Shown here: positions 24,601 to 36,600 of the stretch, in pieces
How positions within the stretch are numbered: the stretch's first letter is position 1
Layout: each line of letters opens with the position of its first letter
Assembly (NCBI GenBank): GCA_000149265.1
Contig: CH002344.1
Span: 1,516,395 to 1,580,394 of the forward strand
DNA: 64,000 bases
Direction of reading: 5' to 3'
Origin: Ciona savignyi
Lineage: Eukaryota > Chordata > Ascidiacea > Phlebobranchia > Cionidae
The notes under the pieces: generated by a model
Database searches by the model: none
Told to the model about the DNA's origin: nothing
Seen by the model: the letters and a program-made list of their open reading frames with translations, nothing else
Program-made: the position numbers and the translations under genes

Positions 24601-27600
24601 CAAACCCATAACACATACCGTATATTGAAATCGTTAATTCTTGACTGTTACCACCATTATATCCCATTACTTGGACATCATTGTATTAATGTTCAATTTA
24701 TCCATCCAGAGACTTATTCTGCAAACCCTCCAAAGAAAAACAACACGGTATAATTGACATACCCATGATTGTGAATAGCATCGGCTTTGCAAAGATAATG
24801 GATTTTGTCTACACATCGCAATTGTGCCTCAGTCAGAGCACTGTCATGCAGGTATTGTACCTTATATCCACCCATGATTCAATGTGTTCTGCGAATTCGA
24901 TTGTGGAGTTTCACAGCGCGTTCTCGCTGTCGGAAACGGGCGCTCAGGTTTTCATTCACATTAAAAACCTTACGGGAACCAATCTTAACCTTACCGCCGT
25001 TCGCAACAAACCGTCAATTACAAACGCCTTCTGTCCTTGGGTAATCCACTCACATATGGCGATCGTTACCAGGCGCATTTATGACGTCATAAGTGGGTCG
25101 TCACCCCGCCGCCGGCTGCCGCGAAAGTAATTAACGCCGCTGTAATGGCGACCGTCCCCGCTCGCGCGATCATCTCGGCTCTCCGAGCGCACGAGTGTCC
25201 TCGAGTTGTTTTCTTTGCTCGACGCTGAAATGGGTTTCGAAGAGGGGAGACCGTAACGCCGCGCATAAATTATTAACCGGTGGAGCTCGGGCCGCAAGAA
25301 TCCGATGTGTGTTTAACTATCTCCTGGCTTACCCAGGAAGCGAAACTAAAATTGAAAACAACCGCACAAGGAACTAGGGTAAGGACGGGAGATAAAATAC
25401 AAAGCAATGGGAAACTGACCGTACTGTGATTAGATCCATTATTTTCTGTTAGTACGTGGGGTTGTAAGTTCGGCAATACTTAACTTAAATGAACCAACTC
25501 TACCCGTGTCCTGTTTACCATATAATTGCGAAGGAATAATTTACTAACCCATTCAAAGTCTTAAATTATGTTTTACCCTGCCCTTACACCCATTGAATGT
25601 ACTCTCCCGTTTACCTAACATTCGCCATTGTAATTAATTGGGATAAAAGTTATCTTTTATTGCATGTATTTTCCCGCCCTGCCCAGTATACGCAATGTAC
25701 CTAATTAAAACGTTAGCCATGCCCGTTGCACTAAAATGCACGTCGCAATCGACAAAACATGCCGGTGTTAATCCGGATGTATCTACGTATCCTTCGGTTA
25801 CATATGGTGTCGTGTGGCAGGGTTACGAAGCGATGTTTTCTGGTTGGCACGAACGAGTTTGGTACCTTCAATGCAAAAAAATACGTTTGTTCTATCTCAA
25901 CCCGTTATGTATGGAATTGACATAAAAGCACCCGTAAATAGGTCATACGAAACGAAAGTCAAATGTTATTTCCAATATTTCCCTATTTTTCCTAATAAAG
26001 CGTCCATAATTTTTAAATTAACTGTAAGTCTAATTATATCCAAATAATTTCCCCTTTTTGTCTAATAATAAGTACTCATAATATTTAGGACAAAGTGAAA
26101 GTCAAAAATTATTTCCAATATTCGCCTATTTTGCTTATCCCTTAAAGAAAAGTAGTCCTGGACTTAACAGTTTCACGAAGCCCGTTTTGAGTGGCTCGGG
26201 TGCGTAGGGTCACTGTTGCCATTGTTTCCACGCGTTGCCAACAATAGAGCGGTTTGAATAGGCCAGCACCCCGGCACGCTAGGCTCCATTCAACACGCCA
26301 CTTGTTTGCCGAACGTTTACAACCCAATATGCCCCCTTCCTAAGGGTAATTGTGAACAAGAGCCTCCCTACGTCTTTCCCGCTTGGAAAACTCGCGTTCC
26401 CTTTGAATTGACCGATCTATCTCTTTGTCGCTATAGCCGTTAGGCCTCCACGTGAAAAGCTATGTCGAGAATAGTCTTAAAGGGTCTGAAAGTACAGACG
26501 CCTACCCCGAACCTATTCAAAGTGACAGATACAATTTAGCCCAACCGCGATGTATTTGAATTAACCTCGTCTTGTGACCGCAATCAATCCTGTCACACGT
26601 GTATTTGTCTAGACCCCGCCTAATGTAAATTTCACCATTACAAAGGACATTGCGTTGCAAATTGTAAAGTAACTAATTACATTTTGTACATTCCCCAAAA
26701 AGTGTGATAGATTGAAGTTATACCCGATGACCAACAAATTCTTCCAAATCACTTAATATTAAACCGACTTTCCTCAAGATAAGACTGCCAAACAGGCTTT
26801 TTTATTGACATGAATCACCAATTTTCACAGTTTTTCTCTCTTTACTTGGTCGTGCCCTTAACCACGATAGAATAATAACCACAACATAGCCAGAAAAGCG
26901 GAAATCGAACCTTGTCTTCAAATTACGCTTTGTGTACATTAAGCTTGCACCGTTAAAACGCATTGAACAGCATTGCAACGGCAAAGTGTTGCTCGTCTAG
27001 TGATATTCTCTTCAAGACACGTTATTATTCTTATTGATTGGGCAATAATTGTTAAAAACTTCCATGTCCTTGAAAAAATGGGAACTGAATTTGTATTTTT
27101 AAATTCCCGTTCTCGTGTGTTCAATTTTGCAATTGAGTCATGCTAGCCGTTAGAATAATTCGTTTCTTTTAAGAGGAAATTCCGGTAATGAAATACACAT
27201 TCACCACTGGGTTTAAGTGCAGGAGCCCACTATGCTTTTACGTTGGTAAAACCGGGTTTTGAGCTCCTTCACTTGCGCAAGTAAAACACACGTATAACAC
27301 CCGTCGCTATGGAAAACGCGATTTAACTTAATCTTTGCCTTGTTGGTCCCCACCATTTAAGCAGCCAAGCACCATTAAGTTTGAAAATGTTTTAAAACAA
27401 TAACACCAAGTGGAAAATTCTAAAACTAATCCGAAAAAACACACATTAAATGCTGTTGTTGTCCTTCGGATGCCACTTTTCACCCAACAGATTAATAGGT
27501 TCTACTAAATATCCATTTCAGTTATTTTCGATTCTTGCAATTCTAAATTAAACACCAGTTTTAAAGAATAAATTATATGACGGAATTACGGCAAGAACAG

Positions 27601-30600
27601 CAAGGCAAATGAATGGCCTTTGAGTCGATTTGCATTTTTAGTTGATTTCTCCGAGACCCCAAAGATAAAACACATTATGTTATACACGATCAACCACAGG
27701 CATGCCCATTGTTTTTGTACAATCAAATTAAAACGGGGGTTTGTCCGTGATGAAAATATGGGGTTTGTTCGTGATTAAAATTGTACTAGAATTCGCCGTT
27801 TTAAAACACCGCCTTGTGTATTAACATTACACAACGTCGTTTCTACATTAAAATGCAACATATTGATACTTTGCTTAAGTGTTACAAATTCACAGTGTAT
27901 CGTAACGTAGCATTTTTTGCTATCTTTGAAAACGCCCCATTATTTCAAGCGTAACGGTGTGGATTTTTGAGTAATACCCCCATTGTCAGTTAGGGAGCGG
28001 CGAAAATCCCAGCCCCCAATTTGGTCTTATCCCAGCGTTACGAGGCAAGCAATTTTACCACCCCGTTCCAAACAGTATGTTTAAACATGGCTCCATATTT
28101 CTGGTGGGTCAATCGTACAACAACACACACACTGTCCACGCGTATTGTGTCCAGTTCGCACACACAACACACTTCTCACAATGGATAAAGCCAGACTAGC
28201 GTATATTATAAATTCTTCCGAGTGCTTACGTCCGCTGGTAAGGACCAAAATCGTCCACACTGAGACGCATTAAATACACAAACAGCTCCTTTTGTCGGTG
28301 CCTTCCAACACGCACCATCAAACACACCCCCGCGTTTAAATGCCCGTAATTAATCCTTAAATTAAACGAATCCGATGAAATCCACGTATTAGCGAGCCAC
28401 TTGGTTTAAAATCGCGTCACCAGCGATTCCACCCCCAAGGGAAGACTTAGTCAGACGCGCAAACGAGCCGTCGTTGCCGCAGAGATAGTTTATGGGTTTG
28501 GTTATAGCCCAAGGCAGGTCCGTGGTACATGCTAGCGATAAACATGGGGTGGGATAGAATTATGTTGCAAAACCTCTACGTAGTTTACTTTCTCTATGCT
28601 GCCTATGGCGAACAAAGATTTTGTTCATAAGATATTGTTCCAGCCCAGTATGGTACACGCCACCCGCATAATTGTTATTACCTCCCCGTAGAATCCTTGG
28701 TATATGTTCAAATATGAATTTATAACACCTTTCGGTCTGTTCTTGTACTTGTTTTTTTATCTTTCCCTTTTGTTCATATTTTATCCATAAGCCGTGTCTT
28801 CAGTATACAGTGTAATGTACCGCGCATGGGGTAATTTCCATTTTCGAAACCTCTATTCAATATAGTGTATGAAAGCCGTGTATTCAGTTTATGGAGTATT
28901 GTACCGCACCCGGGGATATTTGCATTTCGAAACTAATCCTTCCCACGCCCCAAGTCGTTTAATATCATATCCGGCCTGTAAATTCAACATTTGTATGCCT
29001 GTGGGCCATCCGCACACCCTATACGTTCCCTCGCATCGCTTTCCGGTATGTTCTGTTAGAAAGATAATAAAAGCCCTGAAATTCGAAGCCTTTCATAAAG
29101 AGATATTAAGGGGAGACGACGGAAACACTTGTTAATACATCAGGCTTAATGCCACGTTCCACGCCATTTTAAACCCTACCGTCTCGCTCCAGTATCCTTG
29201 TCATTCAATTAATCACCTGGCAACACTGCGGTTATTTCCGTTCAACGTCGCATTGATGAAATTTGTATTTGTCGTTGTTTTGTACGGGGAACATGTTTAT
29301 ATGGATTTTAACTGTTCGTGTGGTTATATGTAGTGGCGAAATCGGTCCCTTGAAACTGTGTTTCTCGATTTAAATCAGTTGCTTGCTTTTGTACAATAAA
29401 CTACAAGAGTATATTGCCACGACGGAGTGAGTTGGCACGTTAAAGTTACAACCCGCCTCCAGTTCGCCTTCTGAAGCTCTATTTTTCTTGTATAACCTCA
29501 GCGTTGGTGTGTGTATGTGCCGTGCACTTCCGCATTTTGTGCGCGCGCACACACACAGCCCGCGTGTCGGGTTACAAGTATCCGGTGCCGTGCTGGGTGT
29601 GCTCAAAACGGAAAAACGCGTCACCCTAAGCGCGCAGTGGCGCAACATTAACCGTGGATTGATTAATACAGTCTAGCTCTCACAGCTTGGCGTATAAGCA
29701 AAACACCCACAGTAACATAACACAGCACCAGCAATCGGCGCTTACAGCCACGAGAACATGTACGGGATTACCCACATTGAAAATGAGTCATTTCGCGCAT
29801 CCTTGTTAAAGATTTAATTAGAATTCTCGTGTCCAACAGCTTGTCATATTAGGTCATAACCTCGTGTTCTCTTTGCGTCACATTTCCACGGCAATATCCA
29901 CGATCAATTAAATACCAAGGGGTAATGTGGGCTCACTGTGTATTTATTCAAACAACATTCCCGTTACACTAGCTTTTATTGCGCCAATATATCGCCCCGA
30001 CTGGTCCAGCCATCCATCTATTATCCATTACCCTCGCTTTGCGTTCGGTCCTGAAATTATTTATTAACGTTACCCATGAGGCTCTTGGGAAGTAATGTAC
30101 TCGCGCGCGCACAATCAGCGCCCGTGCGCACACACAATACAACGCGCACCGTCCTTGCCTACCCTTCAGGCCCCTGGAGAACGAAGTAAGATGAGCACAC
30201 ACCCCGCGGGTACGCCGGATCAATAGAGCTTTTTATCGCCGCCACTTTTCCGCTGTTCGCCAGCCACTGCCGTATTATTATCGTCTTTCATACGCCCTCC
30301 TTCTCCAGCGAGGGTAATTCTTTGTTTCTTTTATTATCCCAGCCCTCTCCACCCTCCCACTGCGCGTAGGCCCTGACCCTTGAGCAAATGACGCTGCTTA
30401 TAAAAGAGGCCTCATGGGTTGCTAGTTTACAAGCGTTAGTTTTCACTTTATTTTCGTCCCCCGATCTTTGATAAAACTACGTTTCAAATGTGTATCTCAC
30501 TGTACTTGTATTGACATTCAATCCCCAATTTTGTTAGAAATTTCTTACAATTTAAAAAAATACCTACCCTACAGTTGCAGGCAAATAAAACAACAAAAAT

Positions 30601-33600
30601 TGCGTTTCAAAGGATTCCCATTTCAAAGGTTGCGTTTCAAAGATTTAAACTTTACTTTTGATTAACAACGTTCCCAAGAACGTTACAATGTAAAAAACAC
30701 CCATACAATAACGGCCCAGTAAAACAACAGAAAACCAGTTGTCATAAAACCAACCATCACAAGATCCCACCAACGTGGCAAACCACGCAAAACATCGCCC
30801 CACCGCTGTATAAACACGTCACCACCAACCATGTTACACCACGGCTCGAAATACCTCTCTCCAGAGAAAAAAGAAACCCGAACCAGCCTCCCGAGTTTTA
30901 ATTACCCAGTAACCAACAGTCGATTCCAGAAGCTTCCCTCCGCGGATTTTTCACTCAATAAAACCCCGCTGAGGGGATTGTTCTCAGCAGCGCAAGGTCT
31001 GTTCGGTCATCCTGTGTTGTTGTGTGTGCGCAGCGTCCTTCGTCTGATTAGTTGATTGCTTTCCCCCATATCCCTTTATTAATACGACACAATCTGATCG
31101 GACGGTTGTTATAACTTAACAACAATATAAACTAGTGGTTCTCATTTTTTTTGAAATTGTGGCGTACCCAAGACAAATCAAATACTCAAAAACGTTTTCC
31201 CCCATATCCCTTTTATTAATACGAGATAGACTAATCGCACGGTTGCCAGTAAGTTATAACAACAATATAAACCAATGGTTCTCAATTTTTTTTTACCTTG
31301 TGGCGTACCCTAGACAATCAAATACTCAAAAAACGTTACAATGGAAAAGAACGAACTAGACACTAACCATTTAGTAGTTTGTGATCTATGCACCTTCTGT
31401 CGTAAATTTACGAAATGCAAGTGTGGCGCACTTAGCTAACCCTTATGGCGCACCATTTGAAAAACACTGATATAATCTCCAAACCAACCACAGATACAAC
31501 CCGGTGTGTGAATTGTGTGAAGCTTTTTTTGAAATTAACCAACTACTAAACAACTAAATTATCCGAGTTGCACTTGGGCGCATGGCATTCAACCAAGGAA
31601 ACTTCTCAATAAATCCCTATACCATTATGCACCATCTTAACACATTGGCATCTTAACATATGGTGTAATAGTTCTTTCACAATATACGCGATTTGAACCG
31701 AGTTGCAACAGTGTGATTAACATGTAATTGTTCTCTTACACTACCGAGCAACGTCAGCACCCAATCGAAGTATTATCAACTTTCTATATATCCAAGACCC
31801 AACCACCCTTCGTCCCTTCAGTAAAACTCCATTCCCGCAGTTGAGGCGAAAACTCTCTCGTATTTTCCACCCCGCGCTGGCTGATATGAATAGTTTGGAT
31901 ATTTGGCCGTTTACGTTACCAAAACAACGTCTAACCCAGACGCTTAGCGTCGAGTGTTCCAAGCAGTTATTTCGGCCGCCTTGTTCTCAGACATTTACGT
32001 CCATGAAACCAGATCTGTGGATAATTCATTCCCGTCATTTGTCCCTCGGTTGGCATTAAATAACAAAAGGTGTCAAGTTATTTCATTTGGCGTGTCACTC
32101 TCCATTTGCATTAGATTAATGCGTCTGCTGACGTACTTACCTTTCATCAGCAACCCATGTTATGAATCACAAAAGTCGAATGTGACGTGACACTTGAAAC
32201 CAGTTTAATCCGGTTCGGTCCAGTCTTAACGCTAACCCCAATGCCCTTGATTTACGATCGCCTTAATTAGAATCGCTGTATTGCCCCGAGCTATGACCAC
32301 TCTCCCTATACGACCCGCGCGATCCCAGTTATATACGTTGTCAACAACATTGGGCTTTTATAACAGAGATCATTCAAAACGTTTTGAACGCATGTAGCGT
32401 ATTTCGGTCTAAAAATAAACAATTTTAAGTTTAAAAATTCTCACTAAGTAGATCCTTTACCCACTTTTTTCCAAAAAATATATGGGTATCAATAATTTGC
32501 TTGTATATTAATGCACTTGTAATTAGACTTTAAATGTTAACTTTAAATGCACGCAGCACATTTTAGAATAAATATAATCAAATTTAAAGTAAGTAAATCT
32601 ACAAGAAGTAGTTTAATAACCCTTCCCCCCAAAAAATGTATGGTTATGTTTAATTTGCTTGTACATTAAAGTACCTTGTAATTATGCTTTACCGAGGGAG
32701 TTTATTTGTCTATATTTGGCACAAGGGGATGTTACGGTTCAAACTGTACAAGGAAATTGCTCGCTTGCTCGACACATGTATATGTTTACAATTGAAATTT
32801 ACATAGAGCACATTAAAATGGTTATGTGCCGCAGCGGGTCTGGCACATTTGAATACAACATTTGTTCATTTCCGTCCCGTCGTTTTCTTTTCCTCTAATT
32901 CTCTAATTAGTGGAAGCCTGTTTGCCCGTCTGTGTAGGAAGACTTATGTTTATCCCAGCGGGTGGGGTAAATTTGGGACCGTTAGAACACGGAAAATCGT
33001 CGTATCACCGCGTTCCTGCATTTGGGTTACCGGAGAAATAACCGTGCATTGGATACTTAAAGAAATTGCCCAAGTTTTTCTAAGCGCATTTCCCCAATAC
33101 GCGGTCGACAGGCAAAAGTTAGTTGCCCCGTCTATCACAATACCAGTAACCGACAGGACAGCTAACCCGTGTAATTGCTTCATATCTACTAGGCGCTGTT
33201 CGATAATACGTCATCATATCGATGTATGCACTGTGAAAACAGTTACAAAGGACAAAGATAAAAATGTACTTTACATTTAAATTTCGGAATAATACTCGAC
33301 CTTATTATTCCTGCACCATTAATATTTGCATTACACGATTGTTTTAACCCTGCCCAATTCACAGGTCTTATGTTCTGCTTGCTACTTACAAATCCCTTAC
33401 GTGGTCGAGAAATGTCAGGAGTTCATCAGCACTCACGGCCATGTTACTTCCCCCTCCAGCCTGGCGGCAGTGACCGCCCCTTTTCTACAGGACCTACAAC
33501 GTGCTGGGCCGAACGCGACCAGCCCCAATTCACAGGTGAGGGTCGTTTCAATGTTAACAATATAATAGCACATCGAAATAAACTAAATCGGCTTAGAAAA

Positions 33601-36600
33601 TGAGAAATAATTCCAGCGTAATTCTTTCTAAAACGGACCGTATTTTATAATAACGTGATAACAACGGATAAGCTCTGTGCAATTGAAATGTTTAAAATGA
33701 ACACTAAGAGAAACTACCAAGTGAATAAAAGAAAAAATAATATTCTAAGTAAATACTCTAAGTAAACTAAATAATACTCTAAATAATGCTCTAAGTAATA
33801 CTCTTAAGTAAAATATACCTAAATAATAGTAAACATTAACCACTAACTTTTAATATAAACAAAGCCTATCCCTAACATTACCCTTATGTACACCCCCCAC
33901 CCTTAATTACAAACCTTCCCATTTTTGTCTGGTTGTGGGAAATTCTAACCCCCTCCCTCTTAAAAGAGCGCCAGTGCCGGGTTATCTCTGCTCTCCCAAC
34001 TCAACCAAGCCAGCGAGAAGTCCCGGGCAAGAGCCGACTCCTCACGGCACCGGAAGACGCCCCAACAAACCCAAGAAAGCGATGAACAGCAGGTAGAAAC
34101 GGTTAATTTAAAGTTTGCCGTCAACTGTTGATCAACGGCAAATGATATTTACCCTGATAATGTTAAATTTTTAGCAACTGTCAATTGTCAATATTTAAAT
34201 AAAAATAATTTTTGATATTTTTATAAATTTCATTTTTTTAACAACTTAAAATTGCCAATATTTTTAGCAGTTTTAAATTGTAAATATTTTCAGCAGTTTG
34301 GAATTGTGAATATTTTTAACAACTTAGAATTGTCAATATCTTTGGACGTTTTCTTCCATTGCGACAAAATTGATTTTAAACCTACTGAGCTGACTGATTT
34401 ATTGCTTGAAAACGACTAGGGTTGATATACAACAACACATTTTTATAGCCCGTCCCGTTTACCACTTAAGCAGCAACCAATTTGACCGAACGGGCTAGAA
34501 AACGAAGCAAACGAACGAATGTTAGCAGTAAATCTGTCACAGGACAGTTGTATGGAAAACAGCAAATCAGAGCAAAAAAATTTAATCCATAAAATATAGG
34601 CATATTTAGTCTCTTTAGGTAAAAAATTACTGTGGAAAATCCCACGAAATGTTAACCACAATGTAACATAAACAAAGCTGAAAGGAACCAGTGAAAACAC
34701 CCCCTTTACTGTGCAAGGCTTCGACGCGAGCTCTCTTTGATTCCTTCCCGGAAAAACCAGTTCTCTCCCGGGAGAACTGCACGCTAGAAGGAAGGAAACT
34801 GACTTTAACCCGACTTGCCGTGTCGAGTTTCACTTTTCATCCAGTTCTAACCGGTTTAAACCGCCCAGGAGTGCGAGTTGATCAACACGCCCCCTTCACC
34901 GTCGTGCAGATCCCCGACCAACAACAACGGCCACAATATCGTCGATTCGCCGACGGAAAACGACGGATCCCCCGCTAATTTAAAGGTAAAGCTCGTTATG
35001 GCTTTTGTACTTTAATAAAACAGCACCGCTGGGGCAAAGTGCTGTGTATCATAAATCAACAAGAAGTTTTTCGTAGAAATAGGAGTATTAACCGCGGTGC
35101 TGAATTACACCCCCGTTTTACTAAATCCCCGCGCATTGGCGCCTTTTTGCTGGTTGTTCTTAATACTCAACGTATTATAGGAATTTCCACTGTCAACGCT
35201 ATCCGTAAATAAAACCCTTGGGATTAGGCAGAATGGATGTAGTAAGGGCAACTAAGCGATAAAAACGTATACATTTGTTCCCAAATGTCTTATATAAAAA
35301 CACACTGTCAACGCTGTCAACACCATTCTTAAGTAAAACGCGTGTACTAGGCTAGAGCTTGGGAAACAAAGCTAAAAAACGTAATATTTTTCCCATATAT
35401 CTCTATACAAAAGTACATCTTTATTCCTGCAGTCTTTAAGCAACTAGTCCAATATATGAGCATTACAGTTCGTTTGTGTCTAGTAACCTACATTTACGAC
35501 ACTTTGATTTAAAAACAACAAAGCCAATATAATTGAATTACGTTGCATTTTGTACCGGTTTTGGCTGCGGAAAAGTCGCGAGCTTCCGTGCAAATTTTAA
35601 TCAAAAGAGTTTTGTATTGTTTATTTATCGTAATTATATGATTACTTATCGTGACCAAAACCACCATATAGCGTGGTTAGAAATTTGGTTTTCTTGTCGT
35701 GGCTTGCAGACTCACGTACAAGTTCCCTAAATTCCTGACGGTTTAAACCGGTTCTTTCCAGATCAAACTGGAGCAGACGGGCGACGAATTCGCAAATGAG
35801 TCGTCAGTTGAGGAGAAGCAAATTGCGATATACTCCCCCCAAGAACGGTACGTTGTTATGTCGATTACTATTTGTTGGCCAGTACTAAAAGACGGAAATG
35901 TGGAATTACGAAAACTGCGGAAACTACGAAAAAATTTTACCTTTTTCTTCCCCACCTTAACAGCGTTAAGTTTAAAACAAAACAAAAATCAGAAATTTAA
36001 ACTAATTCACACCCACATAAACCGTAATGTTGTTTCCGGGTATTTTAAACCAGTTTTAAATTTAATTACCATATTTCCGTTATTCCACCTTTTAGTATTA
36101 ACCATGTTTGTTAGATGCCTTATGTATTCCAATAGGCTAGGCTTATCCCTCTAAACTTTATGTCAATTTTTGGATAACCCCTGCACACGGTCGATTAATT
36201 TAGTATTTTAATTTGGTTATGTAAAACCGCATTGAAATATTTATCCACGGATACTGCACTCGTGCACAGGCAGTTAGTTTTGGCTTTTATATCATAATGG
36301 CTTGATAGAAAGATTTGAAGGATTTTTCAATTTTTTTATTGTAGAAACTGAAAAACTTAAAAGAGAAAAGGGTTTAGCGGGGAACAGACCACTAAAATGA
36401 AGGAGTTTTGGGTTAATTTTAGAGCTTAAAAGTATGAGCTTAAGATTAACGCTGGGGGTTAGGGTTGTAAGTAACTCGTTTTAATATTTTTAGTTAGCAG
36501 TTTTTCTTTTTTCCCTCTTTAAACTAGGGTTAGTTCTGGCTTAAGTGTTGGCGTTAATTTTGATAATTTCCCTTTTTCACTGTTGTGTTATCCTATAACT

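Larger units (their letters stand above)
22711..24851 (+). other. BTB-ZF exons 2-3 (BTB core)
   Basis: Exon 2 (22711-22799) encodes [20 protein letters not shown] and ends phase 2 within the Arg of YFR. Exon 3 (24710-24851) begins after TCCATCCAG, completes the Arg and encodes the BTB middle with [13 protein letters not shown], ending phase 0. The intervening intron of 1.9 kb contains a SINE fragment and several local duplications. Confidence 0.9.
24852..33364. other. Large intron 3 of BTB-ZF gene (8.5 kb)
   Basis: No exon seen. It contains a GC-richer block (about 24890-25330) with a TGACGTCA palindrome at 25082-25089, repeat partners at 25496-25633 and 27348-27447, an 84-bp duplication at 28790-28945, a CpG-richer stretch at about 29480-30390 ending in a TATAAAAG, a hAT-like element near 31273, and a SINE fragment at 32944. 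It is a good place to look for regulatory elements. Confidence 0.6.
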
